64,000 bases of DNA from positions 124,001 through 188,000 of the forward strand of contig JAMLHK010000006.1 of the NCBI GenBank assembly GCA_023957155.1, in the 5' to 3' direction. Every line of letters starts with the position of its first letter. The first letter of the stretch is position 1. Under the pieces are notes generated by a model, which saw only the letters and a list, made by a program, of their open reading frames with translations, was not told the origin of the DNA and made no database searches. The stretch comes from Chitinophagaceae bacterium (GTDB taxonomy: Bacteria; Bacteroidota; Bacteroidia; Chitinophagales; Chitinophagaceae). Of the stretch, positions 1 to 9,381 are shown in pieces. A program made the position numbers and the translations under genes.

Positions 1-236
1 ATGCCCGGTACCGGTTTCCGGTTAATCCGCCGATGTCGAAGGAAGAATATCATTACCGTTCTATATTCAGTGAACATTTTCCTTCCGATGCGGCAGCGGC
101 CTGTGTGCCTTCGGTACCCTCGGTGGCCTGCAGCACACCGGAAGCGTTGGCCTGGGACAAATCTTTCCAGAATCTCAATGATCCTTCAGGACGTGCAGTG
201 GCCCGTGTACACAATATGGCGTATGAAGAAAAGTAA
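1..236 (+). CDS. asnB: Asparagine synthetase B (glutamine-hydrolysing), C-terminal end only
   Basis: The window opens inside this gene; only the last 77 codons are present, read from base 3 to the TAA at 234-236. The tail holds the typical AsnB C-terminal run: NPPMSKEEYHYR, then ACVPS..PSVACSTPEAL, then DPSGRAVARVHN, which follow the end of E. coli AsnB closely. AsnB makes asparagine from aspartate, glutamine and ATP in the cytosol. The glutaminase half and the ATP-binding site lie upstream of the window. A second reading frame is also open here but encodes nothing recognisable. Confidence 0.9.
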   Translation, partial: ARYRFPVNPPMSKEEYHYRSIFSEHFPSDAAAACVPSVPSVACSTPEALAWDKSFQNLNDPSGRAVARVHNMAYEEK

Positions 237-352
237 ATCTATAGCCGGCACCCGGTGAGGGAAGATCAGTGCACCGGTAAAGTTTGAATGATAAACCCTG
301 AAATCCGGATAAGAGTGCCAAAACAGAAGTTACAAGAAATATAAATTATAGC

Positions 353-556
353 CTACTCAGGCAAAACAGGGCCGTAATGCAATTTCTTTCCTATCTGCTC
401 CCTGTTGGGAAAAAGAATATCATGGGCGGTCTCGTATCCTTCATCCGCAACCTGGTTCAACATACTTTTCTCTTTACAGCGCCGGGCAGCATATAGAGCA
501 AGCCCGGCAACCAAACCAACGGCTATAGCAACGAGTATTTTATCCGCTTTTTTCAT
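353..556 (-). CDS. Small single-pass membrane protein, unknown function
   Basis: A 67-residue protein with an N-terminal hydrophobic segment (about residues 7-23, rich in A, V, L and G) after the start MKKADK, followed by a basic patch (RRCKEK) and a short polar tail. This suggests an inner-membrane anchor with a small soluble end. An A/G-rich purine stretch precedes the ATG on the minus strand. It faces away from the oxidoreductase gene downstream and is convergent with asnB. I do not recognise the family; its layout recalls YtxH-like small membrane proteins, but no motif proves that. Confidence 0.6.
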   Translation of the reverse strand: MKKADKILVAIAVGLVAGLALYAARRCKEKSMLNQVADEGYETAHDILFPNREQIGKKLHYGPVLPE

Positions 557-855
557 CTTGTGATTTTTATAGATATAAAGGTAAATCAGTCGGGCGGATT
601 GTATGTTAAATTATGGTAAAATAAAAAACAATATAGCTTATGAGTGAGGCCTTTAGAGATCATTGTCAAATACAATAACTTGCTGTACGAAGCGAAATAG
701 TCCACCTGTGCACCGGTATGTACTGTTCTCTGACCTGTTCATTCCGGGAGTTCCGGGTGTTCAAAAAAAAACTAATTTCGCCGGCGAAGTGTTTGGTATA
801 AAACATCTCACATTATACGATGCACCCCAAGGCGGGGTAATTTCATATTATTGAC
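557..855. other. Intergenic region between divergent genes
   Basis: About 300 bases of AT-rich sequence between the divergent small membrane protein and the FAD/Fe-S oxidoreductase; it should hold both promoters. A 63-codon open frame at 663-854 resembles no protein and has no convincing ribosome binding site. No clear hairpin or operator was found. Confidence 0.4.
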
Positions 856-3786
856 ATGATGACAACTCTATTAGCACAGCTCTCCCAAACCCTGGAAGGA
901 GATTTATATAGTGATAAAACGATCAGGACCTTATATGCAACCGATGCATCGGCATATCGCGAAATGCCTTTGGCTGTTGCTACACCCCGCACTACTGATG
1001 ATATAAAAAAGCTGGTTGCATTTGCCAGGGCGCAAAAAGTTTCTCTCATTCCCCGTACAGCAGGCACTTCGCTGGCAGGACAGGTAGTGGGGCAGGGTAT
1101 TGTGGTGGATGTGTCTAAATACTTTACAAAGATCATTGAGCTGAATAAGGAGGAAGGCTGGGTTCGCGTACAGCCGGGGGTGATACGCGATGAGCTGAAC
1201 ATGTTTTTAAAACCGCACGGCTTGCTTTTCGGGCCGGAAACCTCTACGGCCAATCGTGCTATGATCGGTGGTATGGTAGGGAATAATTCCTGCGGTTCCA
1301 ATTCACTGGTGTATCGCAGTACGCGCGAACATCTGCTGGAGATCAAAGCCCTGTTGAGCGATGGGTCGGAGGTGGAATTCAGATCGCTGGATGTTGAGGC
1401 TTTCCAGGCTAAATGTGATGCGCCGGGTCTGGAAGGAAAAATTTATAAAAATATACGAAGTCTGTTGAGCAATCCCGAAACACAGGATGAAATCAGGAGA
1501 GAGTTTCCCAAGAAAACGGTAGAGAGAAGAAATACCGGGTACGCGGTAGACATGTTACTGGAAACAGCTCCTTTTACCCCGGGTGCTGAAGATTTTAATT
1601 TCTGTAAACTGATTGCCGGGTCGGAAGGTACCCTGGCTTTTATTACAGAGATCAAGTTGAACGTGGTCCCTCTTCCGGGGGAATCGGGTTTGCTATGCGT
1701 ACATTTTAATACAATAGACGAATCGCTGAGGGCCAACCTGATCGGATTAAAATATCGTCCTTCAGCGAGCGAACTGATAGATCATTATATCCTGGAATGT
1801 ACCAAGGATAATATTGAGCAGCGAAAGAACCGCTTTTTTGTGCAGGGGGATCCGGGAGCTATCCTGGTAATAGAAATTGCAAGAGACAGCAGGGAGGAGA
1901 TCATTGCCGTAGCCCATCAGATTGAGTCCGAAATGAAGGCTGCAGGGTTAGGCTATTATTTTCCTTTATTATTCGGAGATGATACCAAAAAGATATGGAC
2001 GCTGCGAAAGGCCGGGCTGGGGTTATTAAGTAATCTGCCGGGCGATGATAAAGCCGTTCCGGTAATTGAAGATACGGCCGTAGATGTACAGGATCTGCCC
2101 GAATATATCCGGGAGTTTAATGAAATTCTTAAGAAGTACAATTTATATTCCGTGCATTACGCACATGCCGGAAGCGGTGAAATTCATTTGCGGCCTATTA
2201 TTAATTTAAAGACGGAAGAAGGGAACCGGCTTTTCCGCACCATTGCCGAAGAAATTGCTATACTGGTAAAAAAATATAAAGGCTCTTTAAGCGGGGAGCA
2301 TGGCGATGGCAGGCTGAGAGGAGAATTTATACGGCAGATGATCGGTGAAAAGAATTATCAGCTGCTTAAAGAAATTAAGAGGGCGTGGGATCCGGGCAAT
2401 ATCTTCAACCCCCATAAGATTGTGGATACGCCGCCTATGAATACGATGCTTCGTTATGAGCCTGGCCGGAAGATGCGGGAGTTTAAAACGGTTTTCCGGT
2501 TCCCCAAACAGAATATATTACAACATGCCGAACAATGCAATGGTTCGGGAGACTGCCGTAAAACCCATTTGTCGGGAGGAACGATGTGCCCTTCTTATAT
2601 GGCCACCAAAAATGAAAAAGATACCACAAGGGCAAGAGCAAATATCCTGCGGGAATTTCTTACACATTCCGATAAAGAAAACCCGTTTGATCATAAAGAG
2701 ATCCGGGACGTAATGGACAACTGCCTGAGCTGCAAAGGATGTAAATCGGAATGTCCTTCCAATGTAGATATAGCCAAGTTAAAAGCAGAGTTCCTGCAAC
2801 AATATTTCGATGCCAATGGAGTTCCGTTAAGGAACCGTTTGATCGGCAACTTCGCTGCATTATCCAAAGCCGGAGCATTAGTGCCGGGATTATATAACCT
2901 GGTCATGACGGGTAAGCTGACTGCCGGTCTGGTAAAGCGGGTTGCTGGTTTTGCTTCCCGGCGTTCTATGCCTCTGCTGTATAAAACAACATTAGAACGC
3001 TGGTATCATAAACACAAAAAACAGGTTACCGGGAGCTTTAATCGCAGGGTATATCTTTTTTGTGATGAGTTTACCAACTATAACGATACAGAAACAGGCA
3101 TTAAAGCCATTTTGCTGCTGGAGCGTTTAGGGTATGAAGTGATCATTCCGCAGCATATTGAAAGCGGGCGCTCCTGGCTTTCCAAAGGACTTCTGAGAAA
3201 AGCAAAGACAATAGCAGAAAAAAATGTGAAGTTATTATTGCCCTTAGTAAGCGAACAGACACCGTTGATCGGTATTGAACCTTCGGCTATTCTTAGTTTC
3301 CGTGATGAATATATTGATTTAGCCGATGATGCTATGCTCGAAGAGACAAAACGCCTGTCGAAAAATGTCTTTACGATTGATGAGTTCTTAAGCCGCGAAG
3401 CAGAAGCCGGCCATATCACGGCAGATGCGTTTACTTCGGAAAAAAGAAAAGTGCTTTTTCACGGGCACTGTCACCAGAAATCGCTTTCATCCGTTACTTC
3501 ATCTGTAAAGATCTTATCGCTTCCCAGGAATTATTCTGTGCAGGTTATTCCTTCGGGCTGTTGCGGTATGGCCGGATCCTTCGGCTATGAAAAGGAACAT
3601 TACGAGCTTTCCATGCAGATCGGTGAGCTGGTATTGCTTCCTGCTGTGCGTAAGCAGCCGGAAGAGGTTATTATTGCAGCTCCCGGAACAAGTTGCCGTC
3701 ATCAAATAAAAGACGGCGCTTCCAGGAAGTCTTACCACCCGGTGGAGATATTATATGACGCGCTGGCAGATACCCGGGAAATATGA
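856..3786 (+). CDS. FAD-binding oxidoreductase with Fe-S and CCG domains (GlcD/GlpC-type fusion)
   Basis: A 976-residue fusion enzyme. Residues about 35-260 form a PCMH-type FAD-binding domain (PRTAGTSLAGQ, GGMVGNNSCGSNS), followed by an FAD-oxidase C domain (HAGSGEIHLRP, GEHGDGRLR). A ferredoxin-like part comes next, with the cluster motif CLSCKGCKSECP from Cys623, and the C-terminal part carries Cys-rich (CCG) elements HGHCHQK near 869 and SGCCG near 902. Such proteins oxidise D-lactate, glycolate or another 2-hydroxy acid and pass electrons to the membrane quinone pool; YdiJ of E. coli has the same order. The substrate cannot be read from sequence. Two ATGs are adjacent (856, 859); either may be used. 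Confidence 0.9.
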   Translation: MMTTLLAQLSQTLEGDLYSDKTIRTLYATDASAYREMPLAVATPRTTDDIKKLVAFARAQKVSLIPRTAGTSLAGQVVGQGIVVDVSKYFTKIIELNKEEGWVRVQPGVIRDELNMFLKPHGLLFGPETSTANRAMIGGMVGNNSCGSNSLVYRSTREHLLEIKALLSDGSEVEFRSLDVEAFQAKCDAPGLEGKIYKNIRSLLSNPETQDEIRREFPKKTVERRNTGYAVDMLLETAPFTPGAEDFNFCKLIAGSEGTLAFITEIKLNVVPLPGESGLLCVHFNTIDESLRANLIGLKYRPSASELIDHYILECTKDNIEQRKNRFFVQGDPGAILVIEIARDSREEIIAVAHQIESEMKAAGLGYYFPLLFGDDTKKIWTLRKAGLGLLSNLPGDDKAVPVIEDTAVDVQDLPEYIREFNEILKKYNLYSVHYAHAGSGEIHLRPIINLKTEEGNRLFRTIAEEIAILVKKYKGSLSGEHGDGRLRGEFIRQMIGEKNYQLLKEIKRAWDPGNIFNPHKIVDTPPMNTMLRYEPGRKMREFKTVFRFPKQNILQHAEQCNGSGDCRKTHLSGGTMCPSYMATKNEKDTTRARANILREFLTHSDKENPFDHKEIRDVMDNCLSCKGCKSECPSNVDIAKLKAEFLQQYFDANGVPLRNRLIGNFAALSKAGALVPGLYNLVMTGKLTAGLVKRVAGFASRRSMPLLYKTTLERWYHKHKKQVTGSFNRRVYLFCDEFTNYNDTETGIKAILLLERLGYEVIIPQHIESGRSWLSKGLLRKAKTIAEKNVKLLLPLVSEQTPLIGIEPSAILSFRDEYIDLADDAMLEETKRLSKNVFTIDEFLSREAEAGHITADAFTSEKRKVLFHGHCHQKSLSSVTSSVKILSLPRNYSVQVIPSGCCGMAGSFGYEKEHYELSMQIGELVLLPAVRKQPEEVIIAAPGTSCRHQIKDGASRKSYHPVEILYDALADTREI

Positions 3787-4095
3787 AACTGGTGTGTTCC
3801 GGATTTATGCCCTCCGGCTGCATAATTTGAATTTTTTCAGCAGAGGTAAATGTATCAGGCAGGCACTTTATATCATTGTAATTGCTCAATTTCTCTTGAA
3901 TATTTATTATTATTTTAGCCGGGAGGAACTCCCATAATCCGCCGATGACGGATCATTCATCCTTTGTGTACCTGCCTGCCGGAACGGGCAGGTTTTATGA
4001 ATGAAAAATTTTATGTACGTTTGAACTGTCCTGTTTGATACCAGCCTGCTGCCCCGCCGGGACTTCCGCTGGAGTGATCTCAAAGCATAATAAAT
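3787..4095. other. Spacer with a probable terminator
   Basis: 309 bases between the oxidoreductase and the DUF4256 gene. Apart from the GC hairpin at 3970-3993, nothing recognisable was found. An open frame at 3755-3937 overlaps the end of the oxidoreductase and looks spurious. Confidence 0.4.
3970..3996 (+). terminator. Candidate rho-independent terminator
   Basis: ACCTGCC (3970-3976) pairs perfectly with GGCAGGT (3987-3993) across a 10-base loop and is followed by a short T run. It lies about 180 bases after the oxidoreductase stop, so it may end that transcript. Confidence 0.4.
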
Positions 4096-4653
4096 ATGAA
4101 AAAGAAATTGCCGGAAAATCAAATCAAAAAATTACTGGAAACGCTCAGCGTACGATTTGAAAAGAATAAACACCGCCATAAAGGAATAGCATGGAATGAA
4201 GTGGAAGCCCGCCTGTTGTCAAAGCCGGATAAGTTATGGTCGCTGGATCAGATGGAGATCACCGGAGGAGAGCCTGATGTTATAGGGTATGATAAAAAAG
4301 AAGGGGTATATGTTTTTTGTGACTGCTCAGCCGAAAGTCCGAAAGGGCGGAGGAGTTTATGTTATGATACTGCGGCGTTGGAATCCCGGAAAGAACATAA
4401 GCCTAAAAACAGTGCTATGGGTATGGCAGATGAAATGGGAATACAAATGCTCAATGAAGAGCAATATCTTAAATTACAGGAAACCGGGCATTTTGATACC
4501 AAAACCTCAAGCTGGCTGATGAGCCCCGATAATGTAAGAGACCTGGGGGGAGCCATTTTTGGAGACTTCCGTTTTGGAAGGGTGTTTTTTTACCATAATG
4601 GCGCTGAATCTTATTACGCGGGAAGAGGCTTTAGAGGGCGGTTAGAAGTATAG
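4096..4653 (+). CDS. DUF4256 family protein
   Basis: A 185-residue soluble protein with the features I associate with DUF4256: GIAWNEVEARL near residue 35, a middle stretch with GGEPDVIGYD, CDCSAESPKGRRSLCYD, and a C-terminal GGAIFGDFRFGRVFFYHNGA. The family has no established biochemical role. There is no signal peptide or membrane segment, so it is probably cytosolic. It stands alone, convergent with the DCC-family gene that follows after 21 bases. Family assignment is from memory of these motifs. Confidence 0.75.
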   Translation: MKKKLPENQIKKLLETLSVRFEKNKHRHKGIAWNEVEARLLSKPDKLWSLDQMEITGGEPDVIGYDKKEGVYVFCDCSAESPKGRRSLCYDTAALESRKEHKPKNSAMGMADEMGIQMLNEEQYLKLQETGHFDTKTSSWLMSPDNVRDLGGAIFGDFRFGRVFFYHNGAESYYAGRGFRGRLEV

Positions 4654-4674
4654 TTTTTTATGATAAGAAAATGC

Positions 4675-5082
4675 TCACAGGAATCTTCCTTTTAGCTCAG
4701 GTGTTGGAAGCATACAGCTTTCAGATTTACCAAACCATTGATACCTGTTTCGGGCCACCCAATCATAGACAGCATCCCGGATGAATGGAGGAATGATAAT
4801 CAACGCGTACAATAATATCCATAATCCCTCCAGTCTTCTTACCACCCGTAACGCCGCGGTACTCTTTGTATATGCTTTTTTATTTTCAATCAAAACGAAA
4901 GAGTCGAATCTGCCGGGTGATAACCGGTATAGCTCCAGGAGTTGCTGCCCTGTATTACTTTGCAAGGAGGTAAAATAGAATGTTTTCTTTTTATCTTTTT
5001 TAATAACAAATTGTACGCTGTTATTACAAAGATTGCATACGCCATCGAAAAGTATTACCGGGTTTTCGTTTTCTTTCACCAT
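4675..5082 (-). CDS. DCC family thiol-disulfide oxidoreductase-like protein (DUF393)
   Basis: A 135-residue protein with the defining N-terminal motif FDGVCNLCN (Asp13, Cys16, Cys19), followed by FVIKKDKK, FTSLQS, a middle STAALRVVRRLEGLW and a hydrophobic stretch near residues 90-105. The DxxCxxC motif gives the family its name and lies in a thioredoxin-like fold. Substrates are unknown; many members are membrane-associated. The gene is convergent with DUF4256 and divergent from the large outer-membrane protein gene. Confidence 0.85.
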   Translation of the reverse strand: MVKENENPVILFDGVCNLCNNSVQFVIKKDKKKTFYFTSLQSNTGQQLLELYRLSPGRFDSFVLIENKKAYTKSTAALRVVRRLEGLWILLYALIIIPPFIRDAVYDWVARNRYQWFGKSESCMLPTPELKGRFL

Positions 5083-5261
5083 GTAAAGTTACAGATGAAG
5101 AATTATAAGGGTATAGCTTTCTGCATTGTTTGGGGTACTTTAGGACTATCGTATGCTTATTTTCTATATTATTTCATCCGGCAGGATCCCCCCATTTTCT
5201 TCTTTTTCCCTTTGATATACAATAATTTCTAACTTTAAGCATTGTTACAAAAAAGGAAGGA

Positions 5262-8200
5262 TTGAAAAACCGGCTGCTATTATTATGGTTGTGCTTACTG
5301 GGTGTACAATGGGGATTTACGCAACAAAATCCTTCGCTGTCGAACCTGCGCAACAAAATCCTTCCCATTACTTCGGATACCCTTTTTTTAGACACATTAA
5401 GTATTGTACCGGGAAGTTTCTTTATCTCGGGAGTAGACAGCAACAGCTATACCCTGGATTTTTTTAACGCCTGGTTACTATGGAAGAAAAAGCCCGGCAC
5501 CGATAGTGTGGCGGTGTCTTACAGAACGTTCCCCGGTAAGATCAATACCGTTTATCAGCGTATGCGGTTCGATAGTATCAGTGCCAATTTCATGGCTCCG
5601 CCGGTAAGAATGCCTTATTCCAGTTCACTTCAAAATTCCATTTTTGATTTTGGTAATATCAATTATAACGGAAGCTTTGGCAGGGGGCTTTCTTTCGGTA
5701 ACCAGCAGGATGTGGTGCTCAATTCTACGCTTAACCTGCAAATGAATGGTTATCTGGCCGACAGTATTCAGCTTGCCGCAGCCATAACGGATAGTAATAT
5801 TCCCATTCAGCCGGATGGCAATACCCAAAACCTGAATGAATTTGATAAGGTGTTTATTCAGTTTAAAAAAGGAGGCTGGCATTTTGATATCGGCGATATA
5901 GATATCCGGCAACAGAAGCATTATTTCCTCAACTATTACTCCCGGTTGCAGGGTGCCGCTTTTGAACAGAAGAGTAAAATAGGTGCATCGGTAACCAATA
6001 ACCTGATGCTGAGCGGTGCTGTGGCAAAAGGAAAGTACACCCGGAATATATTTAACGGGATAGAAGGTAACCAGGGACCGTACCGGTTACAGGGACCGAA
6101 TAATGAGCTGTTTTTTATCGTACTGGCCGGTACAGAACGCGTGTATTTAGATGGTGAGCTGATGCAGCGGGGCGAAGACCAGGATTATGTGATCAATTAC
6201 AATACTGCTGAGCTGACCTTTACTCCAAAGCGTATGATCACTAAGGATAGCCGTATACAGGTGGAGTTCGGGTATGCCGACCGTAATTACCTCAATTCGC
6301 AATGGTTTGTATCTGATGAGGCGGTTGTGAACCAGAAGTTGAAAGTGCGGTTAGCCGCCTATTCAAATGCCGATGCCAGGAATATGCCTGTAAACCAGGC
6401 GCTTGATCCCCGGCAGAAGCAGTTCCTTGCGGATATTGGTGACAGTGTACACCAGGCGCTGTATCCTTCGCAGGTATTGGATACTTTTTCTGCGAATAAA
6501 GTATTGTATAAAAAAGTAGATACGGTTTTTAATAGTACGATGCACGATTCCGTGTTTGTATATTCTACTTCGCCTGCTGATACGTTATATAACCTGGTTT
6601 TTACGGAAGTGGGACAGGGAATGGGGGATTACGTACCGGACGAAACTAATGCCGCAAATGGAAAAGTATTTAAATGGTTATCTCCGGATGCCAATAACAA
6701 CAGGCAGGGACGGTATGCCCCGGTGATCTTACTGATAGCGCCGAAAAAACAGCAGTTGCTGAGTGTTGGTGCAGATTATATGATTTCCGAACACACGCAG
6801 ATCAGTACGGAAATGGCGGTGAGCAGCTATAACAACAACAGCTTCTCCCAAAAAGATAAAAGTGATGATAAGGGCTTTGCTATGAAATGGGCAGCGAATG
6901 ACAGCCGCCCATTGAAAAAAAGTTCAGAAGGACTGACTTTATCAAGCAGCCTGAGCTATGAATGGGTGCAGGACCGGTTTAAGCCAGTTGAACGATTGAG
7001 AAATGTGGAGTTTTACCGGGGATGGGGACTGCCGTTAAACCCGGTATCGGCAGCTACTGAAAATCTTTTTCATGCCGGTATTGAATTGAGTGCAGCAAAA
7101 GGAAACCGGCTTCGCTACCAGTTTGAAAACTATAACCGGTCTGACGGGTATCATGGTGTACGGAACCGTATACTGCACCGGGCAGATTATGGTAACTGGC
7201 ATTTTAATAACCAGTTTGATATTACCGGGTTTCAACTGCCTGAACTAAAAGGGTATTATGTGAAGCCCTTTATAGATGTGGCACGGGATTTTCCTAAAAT
7301 AGGCAATTACCGGATAGGGGGAGGATACACGGCAGAGCGAAATGAAGCACAATACCGGCAGCTTGATTCTTTGCAGATCGGCAGCTTTTCTTATGCCAGT
7401 TGGCAGGTTTATCTTAAATCGCCTATGGATAAGCCGGATAAGTGGGGAATAACATATTCTACCCGGAGCGATAAGCATCCCTACGGGGCAAATCTCCTGT
7501 CGTCTGACCGGAGCCATAATGTTAATGCCTATACCGAATTACTTAAAAACGAAAAGCACCAGTTAAAGGTTAATCTTACATACAGAAAGCTGGATATTAT
7601 TGACGCTAAGGTTACCTCGCAGAAACCGGAAGAAACGGTTTTGGGCAGGGCGGAATATTTTATTAATGAGTTTAAGGGACTGATCAACGGAAATGCGTTA
7701 TATGAAGTGGGTACCGGGCAGGAGCAAAAGCGCAACTTTACCTACGTGGAAGTTCCTCCCGGGCAGGGGGAGTACACGTGGAATGATTACAATGATAACG
7801 GTATTCCCGAATTAAACGAGTTTGAGCTGTCCCAGTTTCGCGACCAGGCTAAGTACATTCGTATCTTCACGCCCACCAATGATTTCGTTAAAGCAAATTA
7901 TCTTCAGTTCAATTATAGTTTTGTCATCAACCCGCGATCTGTAATTGATATATCCACAGCCGGTAACTTTCAAAAGCTTATAGCAAGATTCTATTTTCAG
8001 AGTTCGTTGCAGATATACAAAAAAGAAAACTCGGGTAAGCTCCAGTTTAATCCGTTTGCCGTGCCTTTGTCTGATACCTCCTTAATTGTGCTGAACCAGG
8101 TTTTCAGTAATTCTTTTTCCTTCAATCGTTTCAGCAGTGTCTGGGGTATAGACATCAACAATATCCGTAACGGTAATAAGGCTTTCTTAACCTATGGATA

Positions 8201-8747
8201 TGAAAGCAGGGAGGGTAACGACTGGAATATAAAAACCAGGTGGAACATCACCCGGTCTTTTTTGCTGGAGCTGCTGGGAAAAAACGGGTTGAATAAGTTA
8301 GTGACGCCAGGTTTTGATAACCGCAATTACCGGATTAAGTCGCAGGGGATTGAGCCACGTTTATCATTTATCAGGGGAACAGATTTCAGGGTTGCCATGG
8401 GATACCGGTACGACAATAAGCGTAATACAGATTCCACCCAAAAGGCAATAATAAACGCGTTAAGCAGCGAGGTAAAATACAATGTGCTTTCCAGTAGTGT
8501 GGTTACGGCTAAATTTACCTACAGCCGGATTAAATATACCGATCCCGGGAATGCAGATAAGCCGAATACCAGTGTTTCCTATATGATGCTGGATGCTTTA
8601 TTGCCGGGTAAAAATTATTTATGGACTATTGATTTTACCAAGCGTCTTACTTCCTATCTCGAGCTGAATTTTCAATATGAAGGCAGGAAAGCAGGTACTT
8701 CAAATACCGTACATATCGGGCGGGCTTCGCTGAGGGCCTTGTTTTAA
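5262..8747 (+). CDS. Large predicted outer-membrane beta-barrel protein
   Basis: A 1161-residue protein with a signal peptide at residues 1-21 (hydrophobic LLLLWLCLLGV, then FTQQN). Much of the rest consists of alternating hydrophobic and aromatic strands, ending in ASLRALF with a terminal Phe as in outer-membrane barrels. Near residues 270-350 is a motif run VYLDGELMQRGEDQDYVI then SRIQVEFGYADRNY, also found in SprA-type Bacteroidota surface proteins. Near 830 is WNDYNDNGIPELNEFE, which recurs in large outer-membrane proteins of this phylum. Function is unknown. The start is a TTG; AAGGAAGG sits only one base before it, so a nearby alternative start is possible. A decayed copy of its last codons lies about 630 bases downstream. 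Confidence 0.75.
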   Translation: MKNRLLLLWLCLLGVQWGFTQQNPSLSNLRNKILPITSDTLFLDTLSIVPGSFFISGVDSNSYTLDFFNAWLLWKKKPGTDSVAVSYRTFPGKINTVYQRMRFDSISANFMAPPVRMPYSSSLQNSIFDFGNINYNGSFGRGLSFGNQQDVVLNSTLNLQMNGYLADSIQLAAAITDSNIPIQPDGNTQNLNEFDKVFIQFKKGGWHFDIGDIDIRQQKHYFLNYYSRLQGAAFEQKSKIGASVTNNLMLSGAVAKGKYTRNIFNGIEGNQGPYRLQGPNNELFFIVLAGTERVYLDGELMQRGEDQDYVINYNTAELTFTPKRMITKDSRIQVEFGYADRNYLNSQWFVSDEAVVNQKLKVRLAAYSNADARNMPVNQALDPRQKQFLADIGDSVHQALYPSQVLDTFSANKVLYKKVDTVFNSTMHDSVFVYSTSPADTLYNLVFTEVGQGMGDYVPDETNAANGKVFKWLSPDANNNRQGRYAPVILLIAPKKQQLLSVGADYMISEHTQISTEMAVSSYNNNSFSQKDKSDDKGFAMKWAANDSRPLKKSSEGLTLSSSLSYEWVQDRFKPVERLRNVEFYRGWGLPLNPVSAATENLFHAGIELSAAKGNRLRYQFENYNRSDGYHGVRNRILHRADYGNWHFNNQFDITGFQLPELKGYYVKPFIDVARDFPKIGNYRIGGGYTAERNEAQYRQLDSLQIGSFSYASWQVYLKSPMDKPDKWGITYSTRSDKHPYGANLLSSDRSHNVNAYTELLKNEKHQLKVNLTYRKLDIIDAKVTSQKPEETVLGRAEYFINEFKGLINGNALYEVGTGQEQKRNFTYVEVPPGQGEYTWNDYNDNGIPELNEFELSQFRDQAKYIRIFTPTNDFVKANYLQFNYSFVINPRSVIDISTAGNFQKLIARFYFQSSLQIYKKENSGKLQFNPFAVPLSDTSLIVLNQVFSNSFSFNRFSSVWGIDINNIRNGNKAFLTYGYESREGNDWNIKTRWNITRSFLLELLGKNGLNKLVTPGFDNRNYRIKSQGIEPRLSFIRGTDFRVAMGYRYDNKRNTDSTQKAIINALSSEVKYNVLSSSVVTAKFTYSRIKYTDPGNADKPNTSVSYMMLDALLPGKNYLWTIDFTKRLTSYLELNFQYEGRKAGTSNTVHIGRASLRALF

Positions 8748-8749
8748 AT

Positions 8750-8782
8750 GGAAAACGGAAGTAGGTTTACTCCCGGTTTTCC
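8750..8782 (+). terminator. Hairpin after the outer-membrane protein gene
   Basis: GGAAAAC (8750-8756) pairs with GTTTTCC (8776-8782) directly behind the stop codon, with further inner pairing between GGAAGTA and TACTCC. No long T run follows, so it is a weaker terminator candidate than its second copy at 9382-9414. Confidence 0.5.
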
Positions 8783-8797
8783 ATGACTTGTCCACCC

Positions 8798-8860
8798 TCA
8801 AATGCTTAAAGCATGAATTATCAAAATCAGGTAATTTCATTTTTCGTTTTTCCTGATTTA
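8798..8860 (+). repeat. Spacer repeat B, copy 1
   Basis: An approximately 63-base element containing the palindrome ATGCTTAAAGCAT and a hairpin with arms AATCAGG and CCTGATT around a T-rich loop. A close copy in the same orientation lies at 9244-9307. Confidence 0.65.
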
Positions 8861-8879
8861 AGGGACTAAGTATTTATCA

Positions 8880-8892
8880 GGCGCAGCGCGCC
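8880..8892. repeat. Short GC palindrome, copy 1
   Basis: GGCGC-AGC-GCGCC, a perfect 5-bp stem with a 3-base loop, followed two bases later by AATATT. It is one of three similar elements in this spacer. Confidence 0.55.
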
Positions 8893-8933
8893 AAAATATT
8901 TGTAGTCAAAAGGGCTTCAACACATTTCTCTAA

Positions 8934-8946
8934 GCCGCAGCGCGGC
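8934..8946. repeat. Short GC palindrome, copy 2
   Basis: GCCGC-AGC-GCGGC, a perfect 5-bp stem, again followed two bases later by AATATT. Confidence 0.55.
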
Positions 8947-9088
8947 GCAATATTAAATTGTTTGATAAATTATGAAATATAAACATCTCCTATGGCTAAC
9001 ACCTATGCACAAAAAGGAATGTCTATTTGACTTTTTTGACCAGGAATGATAGATAGCCCATCTGCATGAAACCGGTTTTAAATATTAC

Positions 9089-9101
9089 GGCGCTATGCGC
9101 C
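9089..9101. repeat. Short GC palindrome, copy 3 (opposite orientation)
   Basis: GGCGC-TAT-GCGCC. On the minus strand it reads GGCGC-ATA-GCGCC and is followed two bases later by AATATT, so the flank as well as the stem is shared with copies 1 and 2. Confidence 0.55.
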
Positions 9102-9243
9102 TTATTACTTTTTCTCTATTTTTTTCCTACAAATAATTAAGGCTGCTCTGCAGCTTATCTGCCGGTTATCTTTGTTGTGTTGTAAGCTTTGCTGTTATGC
9201 GGACGATCTCCGGCAGACCGGGGTTTATACCTCACTTATCTAC

Positions 9244-9307
9244 TCCTGAAATGCTCAAAGCATAAACTATTGAAATCAGGTGATTTCATTTTTGTTTTTC
9301 ATGATTT
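9244..9307 (+). repeat. Spacer repeat B, copy 2
   Basis: Counterpart of 8798-8860, with the palindrome-like ATGCTCAAAGCAT, then GAAATCAGG and a T-rich loop. It lies upstream of the decayed gene tail, whereas copy 1 lies downstream of the intact one, so the two repeat pairs are nested (tail, B ... B, tail). Confidence 0.65.
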
Positions 9308-9333
9308 GCTGATCTAAGTTGGACAAGTTGGGA

Positions 9334-9378
9334 AATGCCATACATATCGGGCAGGATTCGCCGGGAGCCTTATTTTAA
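9334..9378 (+). pseudogene. Decayed 3' end of a second copy of the outer-membrane protein gene
   Basis: This stretch reads NAIHIGQDSPGALF and a TAA stop, against NTVHIGRASLRALF and stop at the end of the intact 1161-residue gene. The base-level similarity runs on through the stop and into the hairpin behind it. No reading frame of the gene remains upstream, so only a few codons plus the 3' flank survive. Confidence 0.65.
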
Positions 9379-9381
9379 ATG

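Noticed and set aside
663-854. 63-codon open frame before the FAD/Fe-S oxidoreductase
   Set aside because: It lies in the promoter region, has no recognisable domain or ribosome binding site, and its composition does not look like protein.
3755-3937. 60-codon frame overlapping the end of the oxidoreductase
   Set aside because: It overlaps a well-supported gene, has no homology-like motifs and no start signal.
5095-5232. 45-codon hydrophobic frame between the DCC gene and the barrel gene
   Set aside because: A possible membrane peptide, but the length is marginal and nothing independent supports translation; the region must also carry the promoter of the barrel gene.
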